Shown here piece after piece: positions 1 to 8,625 of a stretch of DNA of 64,000 bases (positions are counted from its first letter, which is position 1; each line of letters starts with the position of its first letter). This stretch comes from Rhabdobacter roseus. Its GTDB lineage: Bacteria; Bacteroidota; Bacteroidia; Cytophagales; Spirosomataceae. Under the pieces are notes generated by a model, which did no database searches, was not told where the DNA came from, and saw only the letters and a program-made list of their open reading frames with translations. The translations under genes and the position numbers were made by a program. The stretch lies in the NCBI RefSeq assembly GCF_014202275.1, contig NZ_JACHGF010000002.1, positions 806,001 to 870,000 of the forward strand, read 5' to 3'.

Positions 1-1033
1 CAAGTCCGCCCTACTCGACAGCCTGTTCTCTCAGCTGCATCGCCAGAAAAATTTCAATGGCAATGTGCTCATTGCCGAAAAGGGAGTCCCCATTTTTGAG
101 AAAAGCTACGGCAAGGCTGATGAGCAGTCCGATCGAATGCTGAATCCCAAGTCCGCATTTGAGCTGGCCTCGCTGTCCAAACAATTCACCGCCCTGGCTA
201 TTGTACTTCTACAAAAGCAGGGCAAGCTAGCCTATGACGACCCCATGGCTAAGTACCTGCCAGAACTTGCCCACTATGATAAAATTACCCTTCGCCATTT
301 GCTTCATCACACCAGCGGCTTACCCAATTACACAGATTACTTCATTGCTCATTGGGATAAAAGCAAGTTTGCTACCAATGAGGATGTGATTAAAGCATTT
401 GCCCAGGTGCAACCCGGGGTGCTTTTTCAGCCCAACGAAAAATTTAACTACAGCAATACGGGCTATGTGCTGCTGGGGAGCATCATTGAGCGGGTGTCCG
501 GCCAAACGTACGCTGACTTTCTCGACCAGGCCATTTTCAAGCCTTTAGGCATGACTCATACGTTGGTTTACCAAAGCAGATTCAAACCACAGGAGGTAGA
601 GGATTATGCCCTGGGGTACCTTTTGGATAGTCTGGGCAACAAAGTGACGCCGGACAGCTACGGCAAGGAGTTCTTTACGTACTTCCTCGATGGTATGGTG
701 GGAGACCGCGGGGTGAGCTCGACGGCCCGCGACCTGCTCAAATGGGACCAAGCCCTGTATACCGATCAACTGATTGGCCTTCAGGACAAAGAGCAGCTCT
801 TCAATGGGCTGAAAACCCAGGATGGCCGAGAAACGGGCTACGGCTTCGGATGGATGTTGAAACAAGATGAGCAATATGGGAAACTGGTCAGTCACTCCGG
901 CAGCTGGGCCGGCTATATCCACTACTTCGACCGGCATTTGGATAGGGGAAAAACCATCATCGTCCTTCAAAACCTGGACACCTGGAAAAACAGGATTGCC
1001 ATCGAGCAGGTACGAAAGATTCTTTACCCGTAG
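1..1033 (+). CDS. Serine hydrolase, beta-lactamase class C family (5' end outside window)
   Basis: Reading frame is open from base 2, so the true start lies upstream; a GTG at 65 is internal. The protein has the three landmarks of the class C beta-lactamase/DD-peptidase fold: SLSK (SxxK, nucleophile Ser and Lys) about 50 residues in, YSN (YxN) near residue 150, and HSG (the KTG equivalent) near residue 300. The family includes esterases, D-aminopeptidases and penicillin-binding-like enzymes, so the substrate cannot be told. No signal peptide is visible because the N-terminus is missing. The gene has few of the GTACC words that crowd most neighbours (3 in about 1 kb by hand count), which could mean later acquisition. 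Confidence 0.88.
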   Translation, partial: KSALLDSLFSQLHRQKNFNGNVLIAEKGVPIFEKSYGKADEQSDRMLNPKSAFELASLSKQFTALAIVLLQKQGKLAYDDPMAKYLPELAHYDKITLRHLLHHTSGLPNYTDYFIAHWDKSKFATNEDVIKAFAQVQPGVLFQPNEKFNYSNTGYVLLGSIIERVSGQTYADFLDQAIFKPLGMTHTLVYQSRFKPQEVEDYALGYLLDSLGNKVTPDSYGKEFFTYFLDGMVGDRGVSSTARDLLKWDQALYTDQLIGLQDKEQLFNGLKTQDGRETGYGFGWMLKQDEQYGKLVSHSGSWAGYIHYFDRHLDRGKTIIVLQNLDTWKNRIAIEQVRKILYP

Positions 1034-1337
1034 GCGCGCTGCGAAAACGTAGCTATTCCCTGCCTGGATAGCTTAGTCATTGCGCTGCTGTCAGTGCTCC
1101 TTGGGGCCGATGATTGTGAAGAGATAGCGCAAAAGGGCAGGATAGGATGACAACTATCTTTCCCACACCATGCATCTATCTAAATGTGTTTAACCCGTGT
1201 TTTGAATTTAATCCGGAGGCTATCAGAGACCGTTAGATCAAGAAAGAATTTCTTATGAAGTACTTCACCGTAGAAAGCATTCATTAATCGGTATCAGAAC
1301 TAAGCGGCCTGTGTCTCCACACAGGCCGCAATGAATT
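1034..1337. other. Intergenic stretch, convergent genes
   Basis: About 300 bases between the converging serine hydrolase and SPFH genes. No open frame with family resemblance was seen. The only structure recognised is the hairpin at 1304-1329. Confidence 0.6.
1304..1329 (-). terminator. Hairpin after SPFH gene
   Basis: Perfect 11-bp stem, GCGGCCTGTGT at 1304-1314 and its complement at 1319-1329, with loop CTCC. It lies 9 bases past the stop of the minus-strand SPFH gene. A clear U-tract is lacking, so it may act as a 3'-end stabiliser rather than a classical terminator. Confidence 0.6.
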
Positions 1338-2120
1338 TCAATTCACATTCTTAAAAAAGATGGGTGAATTGCCGTAGAGGGGGGTTTTGCCGTCCCACTT
1401 CTCGATGAACTGCTGCTGGATGAGCAGTGGCGTGAGCGTGCGCTGGCGTAGCTCGTTGGCGCGGGCTTCGGCTTCGGCTTCCACAATTTTTTTGCGGGCC
1501 TGGGCTTCGGCCACTTTCAGTTCGTTTTCTACCTGCATGGCCTGCTGCACGGCCTGGTTCTTCAGGTTAACGGCCTGTACAATCACCTCGGGGTACTGCA
1601 AGCCGCTGGTCATTTGCTCCAGCTGGAACCCCTCCCGTTGCAGCGATTCGCCCAGGGCCTTTTGCACCTTGTCTTCAAACGACTGCCGATTGGAAATGAT
1701 GCTGTCGGTACTGTACTGGTTGAACTGAATCCGAAAGGCATCGCGGGTGTAGTTGAACAGGGTCGTTTGGGTGATTTGTCCGATGTCCTTGCGGTACTTG
1801 GCAAAAATCCGGGGACTCTCCCCCGCGATGACCCGAAACGAAATGGTAGGATCGACGGTGAATACCGAGCCATCCTTGGCGTTTACGGTGAAGTTAGGGT
1901 AGTCGACCGTCTGCACGAAAGTCGGAAACTCAAAGACTTCCTCCGTGAACGGATTATACCATACGCGCCCCGTCACCAGCGACACATCCTGTACGCCTTT
2001 GTCGGTACCGTAAAGCTTCACAAGTACCCCTTCGTGGCCGGCGTCAATGCGGGTACAGCTCGACACGGCCCCAATAATGAAGACCGGAACCAGCAATAAA
2101 TAAAGATACAGTTTTTTCAT
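1338..2120 (-). CDS. SPFH/prohibitin-family membrane protein
   Basis: 260 residues. An N-terminal hydrophobic segment (residues 5-22) ends in SSC, so it is either a lipoprotein signal or a membrane anchor. The SPFH/Band 7 domain follows: an opening AGHEGVLVKLYG, DPTISFRV in the middle, then a long charged Ala/Glu-rich coiled coil (about residues 180-235, EAEAEARANE). This is the architecture of prohibitins and HflK/HflC-like scaffold proteins, which oligomerise at the membrane and modulate proteases or membrane domains. It is translationally coupled to the small membrane protein upstream by a 4-bp ATGA overlap (2117-2120), so the two probably form one unit. The exact role in this organism is unknown. 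Confidence 0.85.
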   Translation of the reverse strand: MKKLYLYLLLVPVFIIGAVSSCTRIDAGHEGVLVKLYGTDKGVQDVSLVTGRVWYNPFTEEVFEFPTFVQTVDYPNFTVNAKDGSVFTVDPTISFRVIAGESPRIFAKYRKDIGQITQTTLFNYTRDAFRIQFNQYSTDSIISNRQSFEDKVQKALGESLQREGFQLEQMTSGLQYPEVIVQAVNLKNQAVQQAMQVENELKVAEAQARKKIVEAEAEARANELRQRTLTPLLIQQQFIEKWDGKTPLYGNSPIFFKNVN

Positions 2121-2341
2121 GAGGAGGTTCGTTTAAATTGATTTACGATCAGTTTGACTAATAAATAATTCCCCAGGCCAAACAGCGCCAGCGCCAGTAC
2201 TCCCGCCAGCACGGCCAGGTCAGAGGGTTGTCGCACCAGGGCGGCAATCCAGCCGAAGCCGGTCAACTCCAGAAAGACCAGAACGGGAGTACCCCCTACG
2301 AGTAGGACCAGCAGCCCCTCGCGGCTCAGTTTCGCTTTCAT
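2117..2341 (-). CDS. Small two-helix membrane protein, partner of SPFH protein
   Basis: 74 residues with two hydrophobic segments (about 9-33 and 43-64) and a basic C-terminus (NQFKRTSS). It ends by overlapping the start of the SPFH gene by four bases, so the two are almost certainly co-transcribed and perhaps work together in the membrane. I do not recognise a family. A TATTTTTG box at 2377-2370 on the minus strand lies about 30 bases upstream of the ATG. Confidence 0.65.
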   Translation of the reverse strand: MKAKLSREGLLVLLVGGTPVLVFLELTGFGWIAALVRQPSDLAVLAGVLALALFGLGNYLLVKLIVNQFKRTSS

Positions 2342-2688
2342 AGCATGTAGCTTGGTTCGTGATTATACACAAAAATACGCCAATCAAGTAATTCTGTCAG
2401 GTCTTTCTAGGCCAACGGCTTCCGGACTAGCCAAATGGTTTTTAGATAATGTAGCTGGTACCCGCCTTGGTTGCTGCCTCTTGGCGTGCGGGGTTGTGCG
2501 CGTTTTTGGTTTGTTCGCGTTTGCAACGCGAGTGGGTAGTAGCGCGCATTTGCAATGCGCGTAGCTTCGGGGATCATAAGGTACCTCAGATACGTAGGTA
2601 CTTTTGGTTTTTCGCGTTACAAACGCTTTGGCTCGGGCATTCGCGTTGCAAACGCGAATGAACCTCCCTTGCAAACGGGAACTAGCAC
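2342..2688. repeat. Intergenic cluster of GTTTGCAA-centred palindromes
   Basis: 347 bases holding at least three imperfectly related palindromes: 2515-2531 (arms TCGCGT/ACGCGA around TTGCA), 2544-2560 (GCGCAT/ATGCGC around TTGCA) and 2639-2659 (ATTCGCGT/ACGCGAAT around TGCAA). Half-palindromes with similar cores occur at 2611-2626 and 2668-2680. The same core recurs at 25.4-26.3 kb, so this is a dispersed family. A 96-codon open frame across it on the minus strand is a by-product of the repeats and is not called. Confidence 0.7.
2370..2377 (-). promoter_or_regulatory. Candidate -7 box for the SPFH operon
   Basis: Minus-strand TATTTTTG matches the Bacteroidota -7 consensus TAnnTTTG, about 30 bases upstream of the ATG at 2341. 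No good -33 TTTG at the usual 19-21 base spacing was found. Confidence 0.35.
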
Positions 2689-3270
2689 TTACCGGTACTT
2701 TCGCTGCCAGAATTTATACCAATTTTTGTTTTTCGGATAGCTACGCTGGGGAGAGAGATTGTTGCAGACCAGCGCCACCAACAGCAAAATAAGTACCCCC
2801 GACAGCACCGGACTCAGCACGTACCAGTACCCCAGCGCCCGAATCTTCTCGGAGCCGATGCTGGCAATCAGCGCCGTAGCGCCGCCGGGCGGGTGCAGCG
2901 TCTTGGTAATTTGCATCAGTACGATGGATAATGATACCGACAGTGCCGACGCCAGCCACACCAGATCCGGCATGAGGTGACAGACCGTAACCCCCACCAG
3001 CGCGCTGAGTACGTGTCCGCCCACGAGGTTGCGGGGCTGCGCCAGGGGACTGTTGATAATCCCGTAGAGCAATACCGCCGTGGCCCCGAAAGAACCGATC
3101 AGAAACAGATTGTCATTGGGTGAGAGGATGTCCGTATTCAAAACGCCGATCAAACTCAACCCCAGGAAGGAGCCGATGAAGGTCCAGATCTGCTCTCTGT
3201 AATCAATCAGGGTTTCTTTATAAATGACGTAACGGGCCAGTCTGATGCGTTTTCTAAATTGATTTCTCAT
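2689..3270 (-). CDS. HPP-family integral membrane protein
   Basis: 193 residues with about four hydrophobic helices and the hallmark LHPPGGATAL (residues about 126-135) that names the HPP family (PF04982). Some members are chloroplast or cyanobacterial nitrite transporters; others are fused to CBS domains. Here only the membrane part is present and the tail is basic, so a transport role is likely but the substrate is unknown. It stands alone, preceded by a divergent ECF sigma gene and followed by the palindrome cluster. Confidence 0.85.
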   Translation of the reverse strand: MRNQFRKRIRLARYVIYKETLIDYREQIWTFIGSFLGLSLIGVLNTDILSPNDNLFLIGSFGATAVLLYGIINSPLAQPRNLVGGHVLSALVGVTVCHLMPDLVWLASALSVSLSIVLMQITKTLHPPGGATALIASIGSEKIRALGYWYVLSPVLSGVLILLLVALVCNNLSPQRSYPKNKNWYKFWQRKYR

Positions 3271-3427
3271 GCCATAGGAAATTCTACTCGTAGCTACCGA
3301 AGGCGCAAAAATAGTTAAAATTAACTATGCGTTTTTCTTTCCTCTCCAAAGTACCTGCCCGCGGCTCCGGCTAGCTCGCAAAATCCCCAAAAAATAAAGT
3401 TTTAGTACAAATCATGCCTCCTGTTTA

Positions 3428-3435
3428 TACCTTTG
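3428..3435 (+). promoter_or_regulatory. Candidate promoter -7 box for ECF sigma gene
   Basis: TACCTTTG fits TAnnTTTG exactly and lies 44 bases before the ATG of the sigma gene. The -33 region (TTTTAG near 3400-3405) is a poor match. Confidence 0.4.
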
Positions 3436-3478
3436 CCTCTTCATTGGAACATCTGAATACCGCCGCCTACCGACACCC

Positions 3479-4069
3479 ATGGATGAGAGCTACTTGTGGA
3501 ATCTTTTCAGAGAAGGCGATGGTTCGGCTTTTGATACCCTCATTGCCCGTCATTACCGGGTACTTTATCATTACGGCAGCAAATTTTCTGACGACGAGGA
3601 TTTTGTAAAGGACTGCATCCAGGACCTCTGTGTGGACCTGTGGCGCAACCGAAGTACCCTCAGCGCTACCGAGCACGTGAAGCCGTACCTGCTCAAGGCC
3701 TTGCGCCGGAAGATCATCAGTACCCGTCAAAAGCCCATGTATAGGCTCACTGAAAGGCTTCCCTTCGATGCCTACGAGCTGGAGATCGAAAACTCGGCTC
3801 TGGATAAAGGCATCGACGAAGAAACAACCCAGGCGCAGCTTCAGCGGCTCAACCAGCTCATCGAGAGCCTGAGCCCCCGGCAGCGGGAGGTAGTTTACTT
3901 GCGCTATTTCCAGAACCTGGACTTCGAGGAAATCTCCACCATCATGAACGTGAACACCCAGTCGGTGCGGAACCTGCTTTACCAGGCCATCAAAACCCTA
4001 CGTCAGCACCTATTGCTTCCCTTACTCCCCCTGCTGCTATCCCTGTGCGAGAAAGAGACTTACGCCTAG
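3479..4069 (+). CDS. ECF RNA polymerase sigma factor (FecI-like)
   Basis: 196 residues. Region 2 (about residues 10-75) has the FecI-type run DEDFVKDCIQDLCVDLWRNR, and region 4 (about 125-180) has the helix-turn-helix LSPRQREVVYLRYFQNLDFEEI. The FecR anti-sigma gene follows immediately, then a SusC carrying an STN domain. In Bacteroidota this trio is a cell-surface signalling relay: substrate binding at the TonB-dependent transporter is passed through FecR to release the sigma factor, which then transcribes the susC operon. The leucine-rich C-terminal tail (LLLPLLPLLLSL) is unusual and could associate with the membrane or with FecR. Confidence 0.92.
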   Translation: MDESYLWNLFREGDGSAFDTLIARHYRVLYHYGSKFSDDEDFVKDCIQDLCVDLWRNRSTLSATEHVKPYLLKALRRKIISTRQKPMYRLTERLPFDAYELEIENSALDKGIDEETTQAQLQRLNQLIESLSPRQREVVYLRYFQNLDFEEISTIMNVNTQSVRNLLYQAIKTLRQHLLLPLLPLLLSLCEKETYA

Positions 4070-4165
4070 TTCTGTCATTATTTCCAGAAAATTTTCAATT
4101 CGGGTAAGTATAAAACGCGCCTTACTCCCCCATAGGTGTACAAGGCTACTTTTACGACCTACCAT

Positions 4166-5173
4166 ATGAGCGACTATACGTCCTACCGGGCAGAAGATTT
4201 TGTTTTTGACGAAACCTTTCGGCAATGGGTACTTTTCCAGGAAAACGAGGCTTTTTGGCAGAGCTGGCTGACGCTATACCCGGAACGGGCAGTGGAGCTG
4301 GCACAGGCCCGCTACCTGGTCCTACAGCTGCGGGTAAAGGAAAAACCGCTGTCCGAGGCAGCCGTGCAGGCGTACCTTGCTCGCATTCAGTCCGAAATAG
4401 CGCAGCTCCCGGCCGAAGCCGCGTGGTGGCAAAGTACCCGCCAGGTACCTATGTACCGCACCTGGGTGGCCGCCGCCATGGTTCTGGTGGTACTGGGCCT
4501 GGTGGCGTGGCTGCTGCTGCTTCGGCCCACGGAGCTCGCCTACCAAACGGCCTACGGCGAAGTACGGCGCGTGGAACTACCCGACGGCTCCGTAGCGACC
4601 CTCAACGCCAACAGTACCCTGCGCCTGACGGCCTGGAAGCCGGGTCAGGAACGAAAAGTACAGCTGGAAGGCGAAGCCTTTTTTGAGGTACAGCACCTCG
4701 GCCCGCAGCAAACCTTTGTGGTCGAAACCACCGACCTGGCCGTGGAGGTAGTAGGAACTTCGTTCAACGTCGCCAGTCGCGATGAAGGTACCCAAGTGGT
4801 ATTGAACACGGGCCAAACGCGGGTGAAGGTACCCGCACACGAAGCGCTGGATATGAAGCCGAACGATCTGATTGCCCTCAACCGAAAAACCCGCCAGCTT
4901 ACCCGCCAAACCGTCCAGGCCGACCACTACTCTTCCTGGCGTAACTACCAGTTGGTCTTTGAAAGTACCCCGGTGCGGGAAATCCTGCAACGGGTGGAAG
5001 ATACCTACGGCCTGCGGGTACTACTGCCCGACACCACGCTGGCCAACCGGCGGCTGAGTGGTACGGTGCCCAGCCAGGATTACCGGGTACTTCTTGCCAC
5101 CGTCGCCACGCTCCTCAACGCCCACCTGGTGGAAAACCCGGATCACTCGCTTGAAATTCGTCCTAACCCTTAA
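4166..5173 (+). CDS. FecR-family anti-sigma factor
   Basis: 335 residues from the ATG at 4166. A GTG at 4136 is in frame, but the MSDYTSYRAEDF start is more typical. Layout: cytoplasmic sigma-binding N-terminus (about 1-90), one transmembrane helix (about 100-120, TWVAAAMVLVVLGLVAWLLL), the FecR domain (about 130-225, GEVRRVELPDGSVATLNANS) and a C-terminal DUF4974-type domain (about 260-330, FESTPVREILQRVEDTYG) that contacts the STN domain of the transporter. It sits between the sigma gene and susC, as expected for the signalling relay. Confidence 0.92.
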   Translation: MSDYTSYRAEDFVFDETFRQWVLFQENEAFWQSWLTLYPERAVELAQARYLVLQLRVKEKPLSEAAVQAYLARIQSEIAQLPAEAAWWQSTRQVPMYRTWVAAAMVLVVLGLVAWLLLLRPTELAYQTAYGEVRRVELPDGSVATLNANSTLRLTAWKPGQERKVQLEGEAFFEVQHLGPQQTFVVETTDLAVEVVGTSFNVASRDEGTQVVLNTGQTRVKVPAHEALDMKPNDLIALNRKTRQLTRQTVQADHYSSWRNYQLVFESTPVREILQRVEDTYGLRVLLPDTTLANRRLSGTVPSQDYRVLLATVATLLNAHLVENPDHSLEIRPNP

Positions 5174-5206
5174 CTTTTTTTATACTTTACTATCTTAACT
5201 AAACCC

Positions 5207-8200
5207 ATGCAAAAAAAATCTACCAATCTACTTCCCCAGATCCGCGCGCTGGGGCTGGCCGCCGGGGTACTTTTGAGTGCACAAAGTACCTTTGGGCAGG
5301 CGATTATGGCTTCTTCGCAGGAAGTGTCGTCCTCTCCGCAGAAAGGTACCCGCTCGCTGAAAACCATCCTGACCGAGCTGGGAACTACCTACCAGGTCAA
5401 TATCATGTACGAAGAGTCGCAGATCAGCGGCAAGTACCTGGCCTATCCGCTGCCCAAACAACCCAAAGTAGAGCGAGCCCTCGACCTCGTGCTACGAGAC
5501 CTGGGCCTCAAGTATAAAAAAGTGGACGACGGCGTGTACGCCATCCTGCCCGTTCGGAAAGAAGCGAAAAAAGTACCCGTACTACCTACCCCCAGCTCCC
5601 AGAGCTCGGTCGAACCACGTCCCGAAAGTACCCTGCGCGCCCTGGATGTGGCCGTCAATGGCGTGGTGAACGATGACAAGGGCGTGGGTATACCCGGCGT
5701 GAGTGTGCTGCTGAAAGGAGGTACCCAAGGTACCACTACCAACGCCGATGGCGCTTTTTCGCTTACCCTGCCCGATGCCAACGGTACGCTGGTGTTCTCC
5801 TCCATCGGCTTCGAGACGCTGGAAGTACCCCTCATCGGCCGCTCCAGCCTCACCGTACAGCTCCGGCCGGACGTGAAAGCGCTGAGCGAAGTGGTGGTGG
5901 TGGGTTACGGTACCCAAAAGAAAGTCAACGTGACGGGCTCGGTGGCGACCGTCGATGAGAAATTCCTGGCCAACCGCCCCCTGACGAACTCGGAGCAAGC
6001 CCTGCAAGGGATACTGGGCGTGTACGTCAACCAGCCCACCGCCCAGCCCGGTGCCGACGGGGCCAACATCCGGATTCGGGGCTTAGGTACCTTGGGCAGC
6101 AACGACCCGCTGGTCCTGGTAGACGGGATTGCGTACAGCCTGCGCGACATCAACCCCAACGACATTGAGAGCATTTCGGTCCTGAAAGACGCCGCTTCGG
6201 CGGCCATTTATGGCAACCGCGCCGCCAACGGCGTGATCCTGATCAAAACCAAGTCGGGTCAGAAGGGGAAGCTCAAGGTAGATTACAACAACTACGTGGG
6301 TTTTCAGCGGGTCACCTACCTGCCCGACGCCGTATTCAACTCCGTGGAGTACATGGAGGGCAAAAACCGCGCCCTGGCCAATGAAGGCAAACAACCCGAG
6401 TACTCGCAGGCCACGATCGACGAGTTTCGTAACAACCCCAACAATCCCGAGGTATATCCCAACACCAACTGGTTCGACGTACTTTTCAGCCGTGCGCCCA
6501 TGCAGGAGCACAACCTCCGGTTCTCGGGCGGCAGCGACCGCACTACCTTCTCGATCTCGGCCGGGTACCTCAACCAGCAGGGCATCCTGATGGGCTCCGA
6601 CGCCCGCAAGTACTCGATCGGTTCGTCCATTACCTCGGAAGTTTCCAAACGCCTCAAAATGGGTCTGAACCTCTCGGGTACCTACTGGGACCGTAACGAG
6701 AGCGTGATCGGCAACGACTACCTCATGAACCAGATCTACCGGGTACTACCCACGCAGCCTACTCTCATGAGCGACGGCCGCTACGCCGACACCTGGGTAC
6801 GTACGCCGGGCCACAACCTCTTCCGCAACCCCATCGCCCTGGCTACGGAAGGTTCTAACAACAACGCGACCATGCGCATGCTCGCCAACCTGTTTGCCGA
6901 GTACCGCCTGCCGTTCGATCTGACCTACAAAGTGAATGTGGCCATCAACTACTTCAACGGCATCCAGTCGCGCTTCGTCCCGCTCGTAACCAAGTTCGAG
7001 CCCAAGAGCGGCGTTACGACGCCCATCGACTTCAACGGCATGCCGCGCAGCGCCTACCGCGCCCAAAACGGCGAAATGAACCTGACGATGTTTCATACGC
7101 TGAACTACCAGAAGCAGCTGGGCGCTCACCAGCTAGGCGGCTTGCTGGGCTATAGTGCAGAGTCGTTCTACAATTCCAACTTCAACGCTTACCGCGAAGG
7201 GTACTTTGGCAACGAACTGACTGAACTGAACGCGGGTTCGCTGAACCCGCAGGTCAATGGTGGTTCGGGGCGCAACCGGCTGCTGTCGTACTTTGGGCGC
7301 TTGAACTACAACTACCTCGAAAAGTACCTCCTGGAGTTCAACTTCCGCAACGACGGCTCCTCGCGCTTCGCGGCGGGCAACCGCTGGGGCTTCTTCCCTT
7401 CGGTGTCGGCGGGCTGGCGGCTCAGCGAGGAAGAATTCCTTAAAAACGTAGCCGCCGTATCCAACCTGAAGCTCCGCGCCTCCTGGGGCCGCCTGGGCAA
7501 CCAGGAAATTTCCGCCTTCAGCTTTGTCAATGCCGTGTCCATTGGCCGAGGCTTAGACTATACCTTTAACAACCAGATTGCCGCCGGGGCAGCCGTGAAC
7601 TCCTTCAGCGACCCGAACATTTCCTGGGAAACGACCACCATCACCAACCTGGGGCTGGACGCCGGGCTGTTTTCCAACAAGCTCAACCTGGAGCTGGAGT
7701 GGTACGAAAAGCTCACTTCGGGCATTTTGCAGGGAGTCACCATCCCGGACCAGATCGGGAAACTCGACGGTCCTGTTCAGAACGTCGGCGACGTGCGCAA
7801 CCGGGGGATCGAGCTCACGATCACTCACCGCAGCAAGCTAGGAAAGGAGTTTGAGTACAACGCAGGCTTCAACGTAGCTTACAACCGCAACGAGGTAACC
7901 AATCTGGGCGGACAGGTACTTTACGGCAGCAACACCATTACACAGGAGGGGTCCCCCATCCGCTCGTACTACCTGCTGGAGGCCGAGGGTATTTTCCAAA
8001 ACGAGGAAGAAATCAAAGCACACGCCTTCCAGAACAACGCCACCAAGCCCGGCGACATCAAGTACCGCGACGTGGACGGCAACGGCATCATCGACAACAA
8101 CGACCGCGTGATCACGGGCCGCTCGTTTCCGGAGTATACCTACAGCTTCACGCTGGGAGCCAACTACAAAGGCTTCGATTTTTCGACGCTCTTCAACGGC

Positions 8201-8611
8201 ATTGCCAACGTCGATACCTACGTAACGCACAACTACGCCCAGCCCTACAACAACGGCGCGGGCGTGACCCGCGAGTGGCTCACCGACTCCTGGACGCCCG
8301 AGAACCCCAACGCCCGCCTGCCGCGCCTCACCACGGCTACCGGGTACCCGCAAAACTTCCAGAACTCGACCTTCTGGCTGCAGGATATTTCGTACCTCCG
8401 GCTCAAAAACATCCAGCTGGGCTACACCCTGCCCACGGCCCTCACCCAGCGCGTGGGCATCAGCCGGGCGCGGGTTTACGTCAACGGACAGAACGTGCTG
8501 ACGTTCTCGGACTACACCCTGACCGATCCCGAGCGCGGGAAGCTGTACGGTACGCTGTTTGAGTACCCCTCGGCCAAAACCTACACGGCGGGCCTCAGTA
8601 TTACTTTTTAA
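5207..8611 (+). CDS. SusC/RagA-family TonB-dependent outer-membrane transporter with STN domain
   Basis: 1134 residues, full length for the family. In order: signal peptide (to about residue 30), STN signalling domain (about 45-120, SLKTILTELGTTYQVNI), carboxypeptidase-regulatory-like domain (about 148-225), TonB-box region with the SusC signature EVVVVGYGTQKK (about 228-240), plug (about 245-355) and 22-strand barrel to a terminal aromatic (GLSITF). It imports oligosaccharides or similar large ligands, with SusD as lid. The STN domain makes it a transducer able to signal to FecR and the sigma factor upstream. Only 14 bases separate it from susD. GTACC words are abundant in it and fall in all three frames. 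Confidence 0.95.
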   Translation: MQKKSTNLLPQIRALGLAAGVLLSAQSTFGQAIMASSQEVSSSPQKGTRSLKTILTELGTTYQVNIMYEESQISGKYLAYPLPKQPKVERALDLVLRDLGLKYKKVDDGVYAILPVRKEAKKVPVLPTPSSQSSVEPRPESTLRALDVAVNGVVNDDKGVGIPGVSVLLKGGTQGTTTNADGAFSLTLPDANGTLVFSSIGFETLEVPLIGRSSLTVQLRPDVKALSEVVVVGYGTQKKVNVTGSVATVDEKFLANRPLTNSEQALQGILGVYVNQPTAQPGADGANIRIRGLGTLGSNDPLVLVDGIAYSLRDINPNDIESISVLKDAASAAIYGNRAANGVILIKTKSGQKGKLKVDYNNYVGFQRVTYLPDAVFNSVEYMEGKNRALANEGKQPEYSQATIDEFRNNPNNPEVYPNTNWFDVLFSRAPMQEHNLRFSGGSDRTTFSISAGYLNQQGILMGSDARKYSIGSSITSEVSKRLKMGLNLSGTYWDRNESVIGNDYLMNQIYRVLPTQPTLMSDGRYADTWVRTPGHNLFRNPIALATEGSNNNATMRMLANLFAEYRLPFDLTYKVNVAINYFNGIQSRFVPLVTKFEPKSGVTTPIDFNGMPRSAYRAQNGEMNLTMFHTLNYQKQLGAHQLGGLLGYSAESFYNSNFNAYREGYFGNELTELNAGSLNPQVNGGSGRNRLLSYFGRLNYNYLEKYLLEFNFRNDGSSRFAAGNRWGFFPSVSAGWRLSEEEFLKNVAAVSNLKLRASWGRLGNQEISAFSFVNAVSIGRGLDYTFNNQIAAGAAVNSFSDPNISWETTTITNLGLDAGLFSNKLNLELEWYEKLTSGILQGVTIPDQIGKLDGPVQNVGDVRNRGIELTITHRSKLGKEFEYNAGFNVAYNRNEVTNLGGQVLYGSNTITQEGSPIRSYYLLEAEGIFQNEEEIKAHAFQNNATKPGDIKYRDVDGNGIIDNNDRVITGRSFPEYTYSFTLGANYKGFDFSTLFNGIANVDTYVTHNYAQPYNNGAGVTREWLTDSWTPENPNARLPRLTTATGYPQNFQNSTFWLQDISYLRLKNIQLGYTLPTALTQRVGISRARVYVNGQNVLTFSDYTLTDPERGKLYGTLFEYPSAKTYTAGLSITF

Positions 8612-8625
8612 CCCTGACTCATCCC

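Noticed and set aside
2384-2674. 96-codon minus-strand open frame
   Set aside because: It is composed of the palindrome cluster; its translation (repeated ANA/CNAN words) reflects repeats, not a protein.
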